Made by a program: the position numbers and the translations under genes | In this document: positions 1 through 6,062 of the stretch, one piece after another | Layout: each line of letters begins with the position of its first letter | Position numbering within the stretch: the stretch's first letter is position 1 | Origin: an uncultured Lachnospiraceae bacterium | GTDB lineage: Bacteria > Bacillota_A > Clostridia > Lachnospirales > Lachnospiraceae | Assembly (NCBI GenBank): GCA_946621895.1 | Contig: CAMOOZ010000213.1 | Coordinates: 1 to 9,996, forward strand | Length of the DNA: 9,996 nucleotides | Direction of reading: 5' to 3' | Notes under the pieces: model-generated | Told to the model about the DNA's origin: nothing | The model's database searches: none | Seen by the model: only the letters and a program-made list of their open reading frames with translations

Positions 1-722
<722 letters not shown>

Positions 723-735
723 TTATTACAATGCT

Positions 736-1254
736 CTATCCGATGTCCTGCCCGGACTCCAGAAAGCGCCTGTTTTCATTGCCTCTGGCCAGTCCCGCAA
801 GGCCGGTCCTGGCCACCTCCAGAATTTCGTATTCGGATACCAGAGTCAGAAAGCCGTCGATCTTCGACCGGCTACCGGTGATCTCCGCGATCAGGCTCTC
901 CGGAGAGATGTCCAGAAGCTTGCAGTGAAAACGGTCCACGATCTTTAACAGCGCGTCCCTGTTCTCCGCGTCCGCCCGTATCTTGATCAGGCAAAGCTCC
1001 CGGTAAACGGAAGATTCGCTTTCCAGCTCTCTCACATCGATCACATCCACGAGCTTTCGGACCTGCTTTTCGATCTGATCCAGAATATCCTCGTCGCCGG
1101 CCGTGACGATCGTGATCCTCGTCATATCCGGGACGGAAGTCACTCCCGCGGTGATGCTTTCAATATTATAGCCTCTTCTGGCAAACAGTCCGGAGATCCG
1201 GCTCAAAACGCCGGAGGTATTGTCCACCAGAAGCTGTATGACTTTTGTGCGCAT
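736..1254 (-). CDS. ilvN: Acetolactate synthase small (regulatory) subunit
   Basis: This 172-residue protein is the regulatory subunit of acetohydroxyacid synthase. It binds the catalytic IlvB subunit and confers feedback inhibition by valine. An N-terminal ACT domain (about residues 1-75) contains VDNTSGVLSRISGLFARRGY (residues 10-29), which matches the effector-binding loop of IlvH/IlvN. N12 and G15 sit where the valine-contacting residues of the E. coli protein lie, so feedback sensitivity is probably retained. A second ferredoxin-like domain covers about residues 85-160. The reading frame stays open about 100 nt further upstream, but I chose the ATG at 1254 because family members begin MRxKVIxLLV and GGAG sits 8 nt before it. 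No ilvB lies upstream; the neighbour there is a response regulator. If the locus contains ilvB, it must be downstream of ilvC, outside the window. The 172-residue length is normal for the family. Confidence 0.96.
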   Translation of the reverse strand: MRTKVIQLLVDNTSGVLSRISGLFARRGYNIESITAGVTSVPDMTRITIVTAGDEDILDQIEKQVRKLVDVIDVRELESESSVYRELCLIKIRADAENRDALLKIVDRFHCKLLDISPESLIAEITGSRSKIDGFLTLVSEYEILEVARTGLAGLARGNENRRFLESGQDIG

Positions 1255-1262
1255 TCCTTTTT

Positions 1263-1266
1263 CTCC
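1263..1266 (-). promoter_or_regulatory. Ribosome binding site deciding the ilvN start
   Basis: On the minus strand the sequence GGAGAAAAAGGA runs directly into the ATG at 1254. GGAG is 8 nt from the start codon. The upstream in-frame codons include no candidate start with a comparable site, which supports the 172-residue protein over a longer one. Confidence 0.7.
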
Positions 1267-1294
1267 AATATTTACTGAATGCCGCGTAACCACC

Positions 1295-1328
1295 CGGTGC
1301 CGCGTGCCGGGGCACGCGCTTAACACCG
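1295..1328 (-). promoter_or_regulatory. GC-rich hairpin in the ilvN-ilvC leader
   Basis: The 18-bp perfect palindrome at 1301-1318 (CGCGTGCC, two bases, GGCACGCG) is flanked by outer arms CGGTG (1295-1299) and CACCG (1324-1328), which can extend the stem across a small internal loop. It lies between the predicted ilvN promoter and the ilvN start codon, so it would form near the 5' end of the ilvNC mRNA. No run of U follows it, so it does not look like an intrinsic terminator. It is too short for a T-box, and I see no peptide leader rich in Leu, Ile or Val. Its role is unknown; mRNA stabilisation or a protein-binding site are possible. Confidence 0.55.
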
Positions 1329-1342
1329 TTTTGCCGGTGCGG

Positions 1343-1371
1343 ATCAAACAATACAATGCTCAAAGCGTCAA
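1343..1371 (-). promoter_or_regulatory. Predicted sigma-A promoter for ilvN-ilvC
   Basis: On the minus strand TTGACG (1371-1366) is followed by a 17-nt spacer and TTTGAT (1348-1343). The -35 box matches the consensus at five of six positions and the -10 box at four of six. Transcription would begin near 1336 and give a leader of about 80 nt that contains the hairpin at 1295-1328. The -35 box overlaps the stop codon of the upstream response regulator gene, so the two transcription units are packed without spare sequence. Confidence 0.5.
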
Positions 1372-2036
1372 AAGCTGTGATGTTCCCTCGCCAGATGCCT
1401 GGCAAGGATCAGCGCCCTGGGAAAATCAAAATCCCGCCAGGCTTCTTCAATCTGCAAAAGCTTCTCTTGCTGAGAAGCTGTGCCGCCGGAAGCCAGAAGC
1501 CGCTTCAGGATTCCTTCGCCTGCCCTGTACTGCTTTTCCTCGAGGGCTTCTCCAAATGCCAAAAGCTGCGTAAGATCGAGCGCGGTTTCCTTTGCTTTTA
1601 AAGGTGAACCTGCGGAAGGCTTAAGATTTACGGCAAGGATCTCCTCCATTGCCCTTCTGTCAATGGGCTTTCCGAGATAGCCTGCGGCGCCAAGCGCATC
1701 GAGCTTTCCGCGCTTTTCCCCGAGCTCGCCTTCTTCCGCGGCAGTCAGGATGATCACCCTCATTTCCTGATCGAAGCGCTCAGGATCAGCCCTTAAGGCC
1801 TCAAGCACCTCCTCGCCGCTCATTTCCGGCATCCGAAGATCCAGAAAAAGCAGATCGAAACGGGCATTGGCCAGGATCTCAAGCGCTTCTTCCCCCGAAG
1901 ATGCCTTCGCCGTCTCCAGGCCGTATTTTTTTAAGACATTCACGGCCACGAGCAGATTGACGGAATTATCATCCACCACGAGGGCCGTGCCCCGGAATTG
2001 CTTCAGGGGCGTGCCGGCCTTTCCAGAATCACCCAT
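1368..2036 (-). CDS. Stand-alone response regulator: REC domain with helical C-terminal tail
   Basis: This 222-residue protein carries a receiver domain at about residues 16-137. All the usual phospho-acceptor site residues are visible: the acidic pair D22-D23, the phosphorylated aspartate D66 in LLFLDLRMPEMSG, T98 in VIILTAAEEG and K123 in YLGKPI. The remaining 80 or so residues look helical and charged. They do not resemble an OmpR, LuxR, LytTR or AraC DNA-binding domain, nor GGDEF, EAL or HD-GYP, so the output is probably protein-protein contact or phosphate relay. The tail is reminiscent of the C-terminal end of some hybrid histidine kinases, but no kinase is present here. The gene sits 71 nt after cstA on the same strand. 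The start ATG at 2036 has no convincing ribosome binding site, while a strong promoter lies immediately before it. The REC assignment is secure; the partner kinase and output are unknown. Confidence 0.85.
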   Translation of the reverse strand: MGDSGKAGTPLKQFRGTALVVDDNSVNLLVAVNVLKKYGLETAKASSGEEALEILANARFDLLFLDLRMPEMSGEEVLEALRADPERFDQEMRVIILTAAEEGELGEKRGKLDALGAAGYLGKPIDRRAMEEILAVNLKPSAGSPLKAKETALDLTQLLAFGEALEEKQYRAGEGILKRLLASGGTASQQEKLLQIEEAWRDFDFPRALILARHLAREHHSF

Positions 2037-2044
2037 AATGCTAT

Positions 2045-2074
2045 ACTATACCCCGTTTCCTTATCTGATTTCAA
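2045..2074 (-). promoter_or_regulatory. Predicted sigma-A promoter placing the response regulator start at or near +1
   Basis: On the minus strand TTGAAA (2074-2069) and TATAGT (2050-2045) are separated by 18 nt, and each matches the consensus at five of six positions. Only eight bases separate the -10 box from the ATG at 2036. A normal start 6-9 nt after the -10 box would therefore give an mRNA with a leader of zero to a few nucleotides. This agrees with the absence of a Shine-Dalgarno sequence before the gene. Confidence 0.5.
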
Positions 2075-2107
2075 GTACAAAAAGCGTTTTTGCGCCTGGC
2101 TCAGCTG

Positions 2108-3568
2108 TCAGCCCTGCGTTTTGATCTTATGCAAAACATTCTGCTTCCCGCTGAAGATAACCGCGGCAATGTACAGACAGGCCGCCACAGCCGCGATGAC
2201 ATATCCGGCAGCCCAGGGAAGCCTGAAGCCGATCGGCGCCGTCAGGATATAGCAGGAAATGATATACATGTAAAAGCTCCCCGGAATGAGGGCCATGATA
2301 TAAGGCATCCCGTTCCGGTACATATAGACTGCGATCATCGTACAGGCAAACACGGCGATCGTCTCATTTCCCCAGGAGAAATACCGCCAGAGGATATTGA
2401 AGCCGGCAGGATTGTTCTTCGCCAAAAAAAGGACCCCCGCCACCACGGCAAAGATCACCAGCGCGAGGATAACCGCATTCTTCTTTTTCGTCTGATTGAG
2501 ATGAATGGCATCCCCGATCATCAGCCGAATCGACCTTAAAGCCGTATCCCCGGAGGTGATCGGCAGCAGGATCACGCCGATGATCGCGATGATCCCGCCT
2601 ACAGGACCCAGCATATCCATCGACACAACCCCTACTACTGTGGTTGCGGAGCCGGAAAGCTGCTCCGCGGAGACAAGACCCAGGCCCATGGCTCCCATCC
2701 CTGCGGCAGCCCAGGTCATCGCGATAAAGCCCTCCACGATCATCATATTGTAAAAGATCGTCCTGCCCTCATGCTCATTTTCGGTTGTCCGGGAAACAAG
2801 CGTGGCCTGGGTGGAATGAAAGCCGGAGAGAATCCCGCAGGTTACCGTTACAAAAAAGAGGGGAAAGAAGTTATCCTGATACGGATAGCCCGCCGCGGCG
2901 GCCTCCCAGAGCTCCACCAGCGGATAACCCTTAAAAAAGAGACCGGCAAAGACCCCTGCTGCGGAAAGCAGAAGGATCGCGCCGAAAAGGGGATAAATCC
3001 GTCCAATGATCTTGTCAATGGGAAACAGCGTGGCCAGCAAATAATAGAAGAAGATCACCCCGTACACCACCCAGAGCACAGGATTCTCCACCGTGTTCTC
3101 CTGTCCCAACACATGGCTTACGAAAAGATCCCCCGGGGTATAGATAAACACGACGCCCACCAGAAGCATCAGCAGGCAGACAAAAAAATTGTACACCACA
3201 TAGAAAGGCCTTCCAAGAAAGCGTCTGATCAGCGCAGGCATCTGCTCACCCTGATTGCGAATGGAGATCATCCCCAGCATATAATCATGAAAGGCACCTC
3301 CGATCACGCAGCCGATCGGGATCGTGAGAAATGCGATGGGGCCGAAAAGAATACCCTGAATGGGACCGAGGATCGGGCCTGTTCCCGCGATATTCAACAG
3401 CTCGATCAGGCCGTTCCTCCATTTTTTCATCGGCACATAATCCACCCCGTCCTCCATCGTGAGCGCGGGCGTTTTCGCGTCCGTCGGCTTCATCACCTTT
3501 TCGCAGAGGGCGCCGTAAAGCACGCCGCCTACAACCAATATGACAAGTCCCAGCAGAAATGTAATCAT
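2108..3568 (-). CDS. cstA: CstA-family carbon starvation transporter (pyruvate/peptide)
   Basis: This 486-residue, very hydrophobic protein is predicted to span the cytoplasmic membrane many times. Family motifs appear in order: DGVDYVPMKKW at residues 40-50, IAGTGPILGPIQG at 60-72, a HDYMLGMISIRNQG segment at 94-107, GFHSTQATLVSRT at 249-261, TSGDTALRSIRL at 338-349 and LWRYFSWGNETIA at 393-405. E. coli relatives CstA and BtsT take up pyruvate and have also been linked to peptides; substrate cannot be read from sequence here. The protein is shorter than the roughly 700-residue E. coli forms, like other Firmicutes members. The start ATG at 3568 overlaps the stop of the CotH-type gene as ATGA and has an excellent GGAGGAGG site (3576-3583) with a 7-nt spacer inside the upstream gene. 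Production is therefore probably coupled to that gene. Confidence 0.94.
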   Translation of the reverse strand: MITFLLGLVILVVGGVLYGALCEKVMKPTDAKTPALTMEDGVDYVPMKKWRNGLIELLNIAGTGPILGPIQGILFGPIAFLTIPIGCVIGGAFHDYMLGMISIRNQGEQMPALIRRFLGRPFYVVYNFFVCLLMLLVGVVFIYTPGDLFVSHVLGQENTVENPVLWVVYGVIFFYYLLATLFPIDKIIGRIYPLFGAILLLSAAGVFAGLFFKGYPLVELWEAAAAGYPYQDNFFPLFFVTVTCGILSGFHSTQATLVSRTTENEHEGRTIFYNMMIVEGFIAMTWAAAGMGAMGLGLVSAEQLSGSATTVVGVVSMDMLGPVGGIIAIIGVILLPITSGDTALRSIRLMIGDAIHLNQTKKKNAVILALVIFAVVAGVLFLAKNNPAGFNILWRYFSWGNETIAVFACTMIAVYMYRNGMPYIMALIPGSFYMYIISCYILTAPIGFRLPWAAGYVIAAVAACLYIAAVIFSGKQNVLHKIKTQG

Positions 3569-5784
3569 TGTAAATCCTCCTCCAGATACCTGATGATGTA
3601 TTCCTTCCGATGCCGGAAGAATTCATCGATCACCTTTAACTCCTCATCATATTTTTCGCCGGAATAATCCGCGCTGAAGCGCTGTCCGGATTTTACAGCC
3701 GCCGCCTTATATTCCTCCCCAAAGTGCGAAAGCTCCTCCTGCACCCGCGCATAGGCAAAATCCTTTTCCGCCATTTCCCTGAAGGTCCTCTTGAACCTTT
3801 CCTTAAAGCCTTCATTTTTCAGCAGCGCGGAAAAAAGCGGCTCCTCCAACAGGTTTACATAATAATTCCCCTCCCGGAAGGAATCCACCGCATAGCTGGA
3901 AAGATGCGCATGCTTTCCCGCCGAGGAATCCGTATCATAAAGCATGAAGCGCCATTTTCCGTCCCCGTGGCCCGTATCCTCCGTGGGCCTGCGGACCCTG
4001 AAGCAGGCGTAGTTATTCTGAAAGGCATCCGCGTTTGCAAGATAGATCTCCGTGCAGTAATACTCGATAAAGCTCTGCATATCCAGGAGCTCCTCCAGCC
4101 GGGAAAAATGCTCCGGCCGGGAAAGATCATGGTTAAGCGCATAATCCGTCATTTCGGCGTAAAGGCTTTTGTCCTCCTTGGCGCCGCGGATCACCTCCCC
4201 GTTCTTCAGGATCACCACATTGTCCTGATCCAGGCCGTAATGCGCCTCCAGATAGCTCTCCCCCACTCTTTCCTGCAGCTGATAGAGTCCCCAGTATTCC
4301 CCGTTTAAAAACAGGATACAGGGCCTTGAGCGCTGGGCCGAGACCTCCCTGCCCATGACCAGCCGTTCATTTAAGGCATCCCGTATTTTCGTGCAGACCC
4401 CGTCCGCCGAACGCAGCGCCAGGGTATCCTCCTTCAGGCCGATGAGGCTCTCCGGAAACGCCTCCCTTCCGTCGTATTCCTCTCTGGCGTAGAGGTTAAA
4501 GCCCTTCTGCGCGGCGGACACGGAATAGTTTCCGTGCATTCGGATCCCCAGAAGCCCCTCATATTCAGGCTTTCTTTCCTCATTGAAGAAAACCGCCCTG
4601 GCCTGTCTTTCCCAGCCTCTTCCCTCCCCGTTGTAATTCGCTTCCACCCGATGCAGCTCATCCTGGAAAACGGCATATTTCTCCTGATAATTCTCATACA
4701 CCTTTCCCGTCACATAGACCCCGCGCTCCGGGGAAAACAGCTCCTCCGGATCGGCCACGAGGGAAAGCACGGGCATGCCCTGATAGCCCTCCTTTCGCCC
4801 AAAGCCCACAAAATAAACGCCGCAGGCCATGGGGCTTTTCCCGCCCTCATCATCCATGACAAGCGCCCGGACGACCGTGGCCTTATCCACCGGCTCCTCC
4901 GGGATATGGATATTTTCCTCGATGGCGCTTGTCCCCGGGATCACGGAATAAATATCCGCCTGCGGGGAACGGTCCTCGATCAGCAGCCTTTCCCCTTCCG
5001 CAAGAACGGGGGAGTCCCCGTCCGGAACACTCCCGTCAAGCGTATAGTGAACCTTTCCCCTGCCGTTCGGATTTACGATCTCCAGAAAAAAGGGTTTCTC
5101 GTAAAAGCCCTGCGCCGCAGAGAAAACAGGCCGTCCGTAAAGAAGAGCGCCCTTCGCGGCCTCCTCCGCTCTTCCCGGGGTGGGCTGTCCGACGGAAGAC
5201 CATCTGTTTTCCACCGGATCAAAGGCAATGGAACGGTCCTCCTCCATCGCAGGGATATCCACCTGCTGCAGAAGCGTGCCGTCCGCATCCCACAGATACA
5301 GGGAATCCCCCTCCGCAAAGGAAAAGCCCAGCACGGGGGGCGTATAGCCCTCTCTGTAGCAGCCCTCCGCGTCCTCGTTTTCCTTGCCCCATAAAAGATA
5401 AGCCTGGCCCGGATCCAGCTTCATTCCGGAAGGAAACCTGTAGCGGCAGGGCTCCTCCGGATCCGTCGTGATCCCCCAACCCTCCGGAAAACAGGGCTGA
5501 TCGCTGAAGTTGCGGATTTCCAGATAAGGCGTGCCGTACTTTCCGTTATTGTCATACATCAGCGTTCGGTTATGGATGCAGATCTCGCTGATCAGCAGTC
5601 CGGAAGCAGCTTCCTGTGCGGAAAAAGCCCTGTCCGGATCAGTCCCTTCCCCGGCAGCGCCCAAAGCAGGATCTCCCTCTCCCCTTACCGGTTTCACCAG
5701 ATCAAAAGACCCTTCACAGGAGCCGGCACCGAGACAGACACATATTGCAATGATCGGTATAACCAGCCTTTGCACTGCTCTCAT
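3565..5784 (-). CDS. Predicted lipoprotein with LTD, chitobiase-type and CotH kinase domains
   Basis: This 739-residue protein is probably exported. A hydrophobic segment at residues 7-22 ends in AGSC, a passable lipobox with C23 as the lipidated cysteine (alanine at -3 instead of the usual leucine). Residues 60-205 resemble a lamin-tail domain (SGLLISEICIHNRT, then YLEIRNFSDQP). Residues 215-325 resemble the chitobiase/hexosaminidase C-terminal fold (KVHYTLDGSVP at 244-254). Residues 336-735 form a CotH domain: GIRMHGNYSVSAAQKGFNLY at 413-432, ALRSADGVCTKIRDALN at 456-472, LFLNGEYWGLYQLQE at 491-505, and WRFMLYDTDSSAG at 611-623, with D617 and D619 where CotH kinases bind metal. CotH proteins are secreted or coat-associated atypical kinases, and Bacillus CotH phosphorylates a coat protein. 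The ATG at 5784 has GAGGAG with an 8-nt spacer. The gene leads the cstA operon and overlaps cstA by 4 nt. Substrate unknown; a surface or wall protein is likely. Confidence 0.88.
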   Translation of the reverse strand: MRAVQRLVIPIIAICVCLGAGSCEGSFDLVKPVRGEGDPALGAAGEGTDPDRAFSAQEAASGLLISEICIHNRTLMYDNNGKYGTPYLEIRNFSDQPCFPEGWGITTDPEEPCRYRFPSGMKLDPGQAYLLWGKENEDAEGCYREGYTPPVLGFSFAEGDSLYLWDADGTLLQQVDIPAMEEDRSIAFDPVENRWSSVGQPTPGRAEEAAKGALLYGRPVFSAAQGFYEKPFFLEIVNPNGRGKVHYTLDGSVPDGDSPVLAEGERLLIEDRSPQADIYSVIPGTSAIEENIHIPEEPVDKATVVRALVMDDEGGKSPMACGVYFVGFGRKEGYQGMPVLSLVADPEELFSPERGVYVTGKVYENYQEKYAVFQDELHRVEANYNGEGRGWERQARAVFFNEERKPEYEGLLGIRMHGNYSVSAAQKGFNLYAREEYDGREAFPESLIGLKEDTLALRSADGVCTKIRDALNERLVMGREVSAQRSRPCILFLNGEYWGLYQLQERVGESYLEAHYGLDQDNVVILKNGEVIRGAKEDKSLYAEMTDYALNHDLSRPEHFSRLEELLDMQSFIEYYCTEIYLANADAFQNNYACFRVRRPTEDTGHGDGKWRFMLYDTDSSAGKHAHLSSYAVDSFREGNYYVNLLEEPLFSALLKNEGFKERFKRTFREMAEKDFAYARVQEELSHFGEEYKAAAVKSGQRFSADYSGEKYDEELKVIDEFFRHRKEYIIRYLEEDLQ
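3576..3583 (-). promoter_or_regulatory. Strong ribosome binding site for cstA inside the CotH-type gene
   Basis: The minus-strand sequence GGAGGAGG lies within the last codons of the upstream gene (encoding Leu-Glu-Glu-Asp), 7 nt before the cstA ATG. The upstream TGA and the cstA ATG share bases as ATGA. Ribosomes finishing the first gene would stop directly on the cstA start site, a classic translational coupling arrangement. Confidence 0.8.
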
Positions 5785-5857
5785 GGATCAGGCTCCTCAT
5801 AAGAGATCATTTATCCGTTGTTTGTTCCTCATTTCCCGGTTTCCGAATATCTTTCCG

Positions 5858-5886
5858 ATTATAACATTCCTCTTTTAAACTTACAA
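5858..5886 (-). promoter_or_regulatory. Predicted promoter of the CotH-type gene and cstA operon
   Basis: On the minus strand a perfect TATAAT (5863-5858) is preceded by the extended -10 dinucleotide TG one base upstream (5866-5865). TTGTAA lies 17 nt upstream (5886-5881) as a four-of-six -35 box. Transcription would start near 5851 and leave an untranslated leader of about 67 nt before the ATG at 5784. I see no clear terminator-like hairpin in that leader. Confidence 0.65.
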
Positions 5887-5912
5887 ATCCCATCTTCGTA
5901 AAAATGCCTCTT

Positions 5913-5958
5913 TTTGCAAAACCGAAAAACGGCTTTTCGCCTGCGCGGTTTGCAAAAC
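5913..5958. repeat. Paired TTTGCAAAAC direct repeats with internal hairpin in the divergent control region
   Basis: Two identical copies of TTTGCAAAAC lie at 5913-5922 and 5949-5958, 36 bp apart start to start. Each contains the 8-bp palindrome TTTGCAAA. The second copy ends 3 bp before the -35 box of the rightward promoter. Between them is another small inverted repeat, AAAACCG (5918-5924) against CGG-C-TTTT (5930-5937). Position and symmetry suggest an operator pair, but no known regulator motif is recognised, and AT-rich intergenic DNA makes short repeats likelier by chance. Confidence 0.4.
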
Positions 5959-5961
5959 AGG

Positions 5962-5990
5962 TTGATATGAAGTTATTTTAAGCATATAAT
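5962..5990 (+). promoter_or_regulatory. Near-consensus sigma-A promoter of the c-di-GMP phosphodiesterase gene
   Basis: TTGATA (5962-5967), a 17-nt spacer and a perfect TATAAT (5985-5990) form the best promoter in the window, with eleven of twelve consensus positions. Transcription would start around 5997-5998, leaving a leader of about 65 nt that contains the hairpin and T-rich tract at 6002-6046. Confidence 0.75.
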
Positions 5991-6001
5991 GAAATAGATG
6001 T

Positions 6002-6046
6002 ACCGTCAGGCGACAGCTTTGGCAGGCCCCTTGCGGTTTTGTTTTT
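6002..6046 (+). promoter_or_regulatory. Terminator-like hairpin with T-tract in the phosphodiesterase leader (possible attenuator)
   Basis: ACCG (6002-6005) and CAGG (6007-6010) can pair with CGGT (6034-6037) and CTTG (6030-6033), with one bulged T and one G-U pair. The stem is followed at once by TTTTGTTTTT (6037-6046). A second, exclusive hairpin uses GCAGG (6022-6026) against CTTGC (6030-6034) with a CCC loop. The structure lies between a strong promoter and the start codon, as an attenuator or small riboswitch would. It does not match the c-di-GMP-I, c-di-GMP-II or preQ1 consensus as I know them. The stem is modest, so premature termination is plausible but not assured. Confidence 0.4.
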
Positions 6047-6052
6047 GGAGAT

Positions 6053-6057
6053 GGAGG
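6053..6057 (+). promoter_or_regulatory. Ribosome binding site deciding the phosphodiesterase start
   Basis: GGAGG lies 5 nt before the ATG at 6063. In-frame alternatives are TTG at 6039 and ATG at 6051. The first would begin inside the T-rich tract with no site before it. The second has only a weak GGAG directly adjacent, with no spacer. The start at 6063 is also where the first membrane segment begins. Confidence 0.7.
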
Positions 6058-6062
6058 CGGCT

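Noticed and set aside
1255..1356. Longer ilvN product starting at 1356
   Set aside because: The frame is open upstream, but the extra residues read through the leader hairpin, overlap the predicted promoter region and do not match the IlvN family. The ATG at 1254 has a proper ribosome site and the family start.
2078..2096. Small inverted repeat CAAAAACGCTTTTTG after cstA as a terminator
   Set aside because: The stem is almost all A-T pairs, and the alternative GCG/CGC stem before TTTTT is only three pairs. It is too weak to call a terminator, and it abuts the response regulator promoter.
2771..3667. 298-codon plus-strand open frame opposite cstA
   Set aside because: Its translation is very rich in His, Lys and Arg with no domain, as expected for the complement of a hydrophobic membrane protein gene. 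The cstA reading is strongly supported by family motifs.
4534..5471. Plus-strand open frames opposite the CotH-type gene
   Set aside because: They are products of GC-skewed codon use in the real gene. They are Arg- and Pro-rich, overlap each other, have no ribosome site and show no recognisable motifs.
3565..5784. CotH-type gene as a spore-coat gene
   Set aside because: The domain is related, but the extra LTD and chitobiase-type domains, the lipoprotein signal, the sigma-A-like promoter and the lack of sporulation neighbours all argue for a vegetative surface protein.
5997..6050. Known c-di-GMP riboswitch in front of the EAL gene
   Set aside because: The leader is too short, and the conserved GCAAAG-type and tetraloop-receptor features of class I and the pseudoknot of class II are not present. 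Only an unclassified hairpin with a T-tract is supported.
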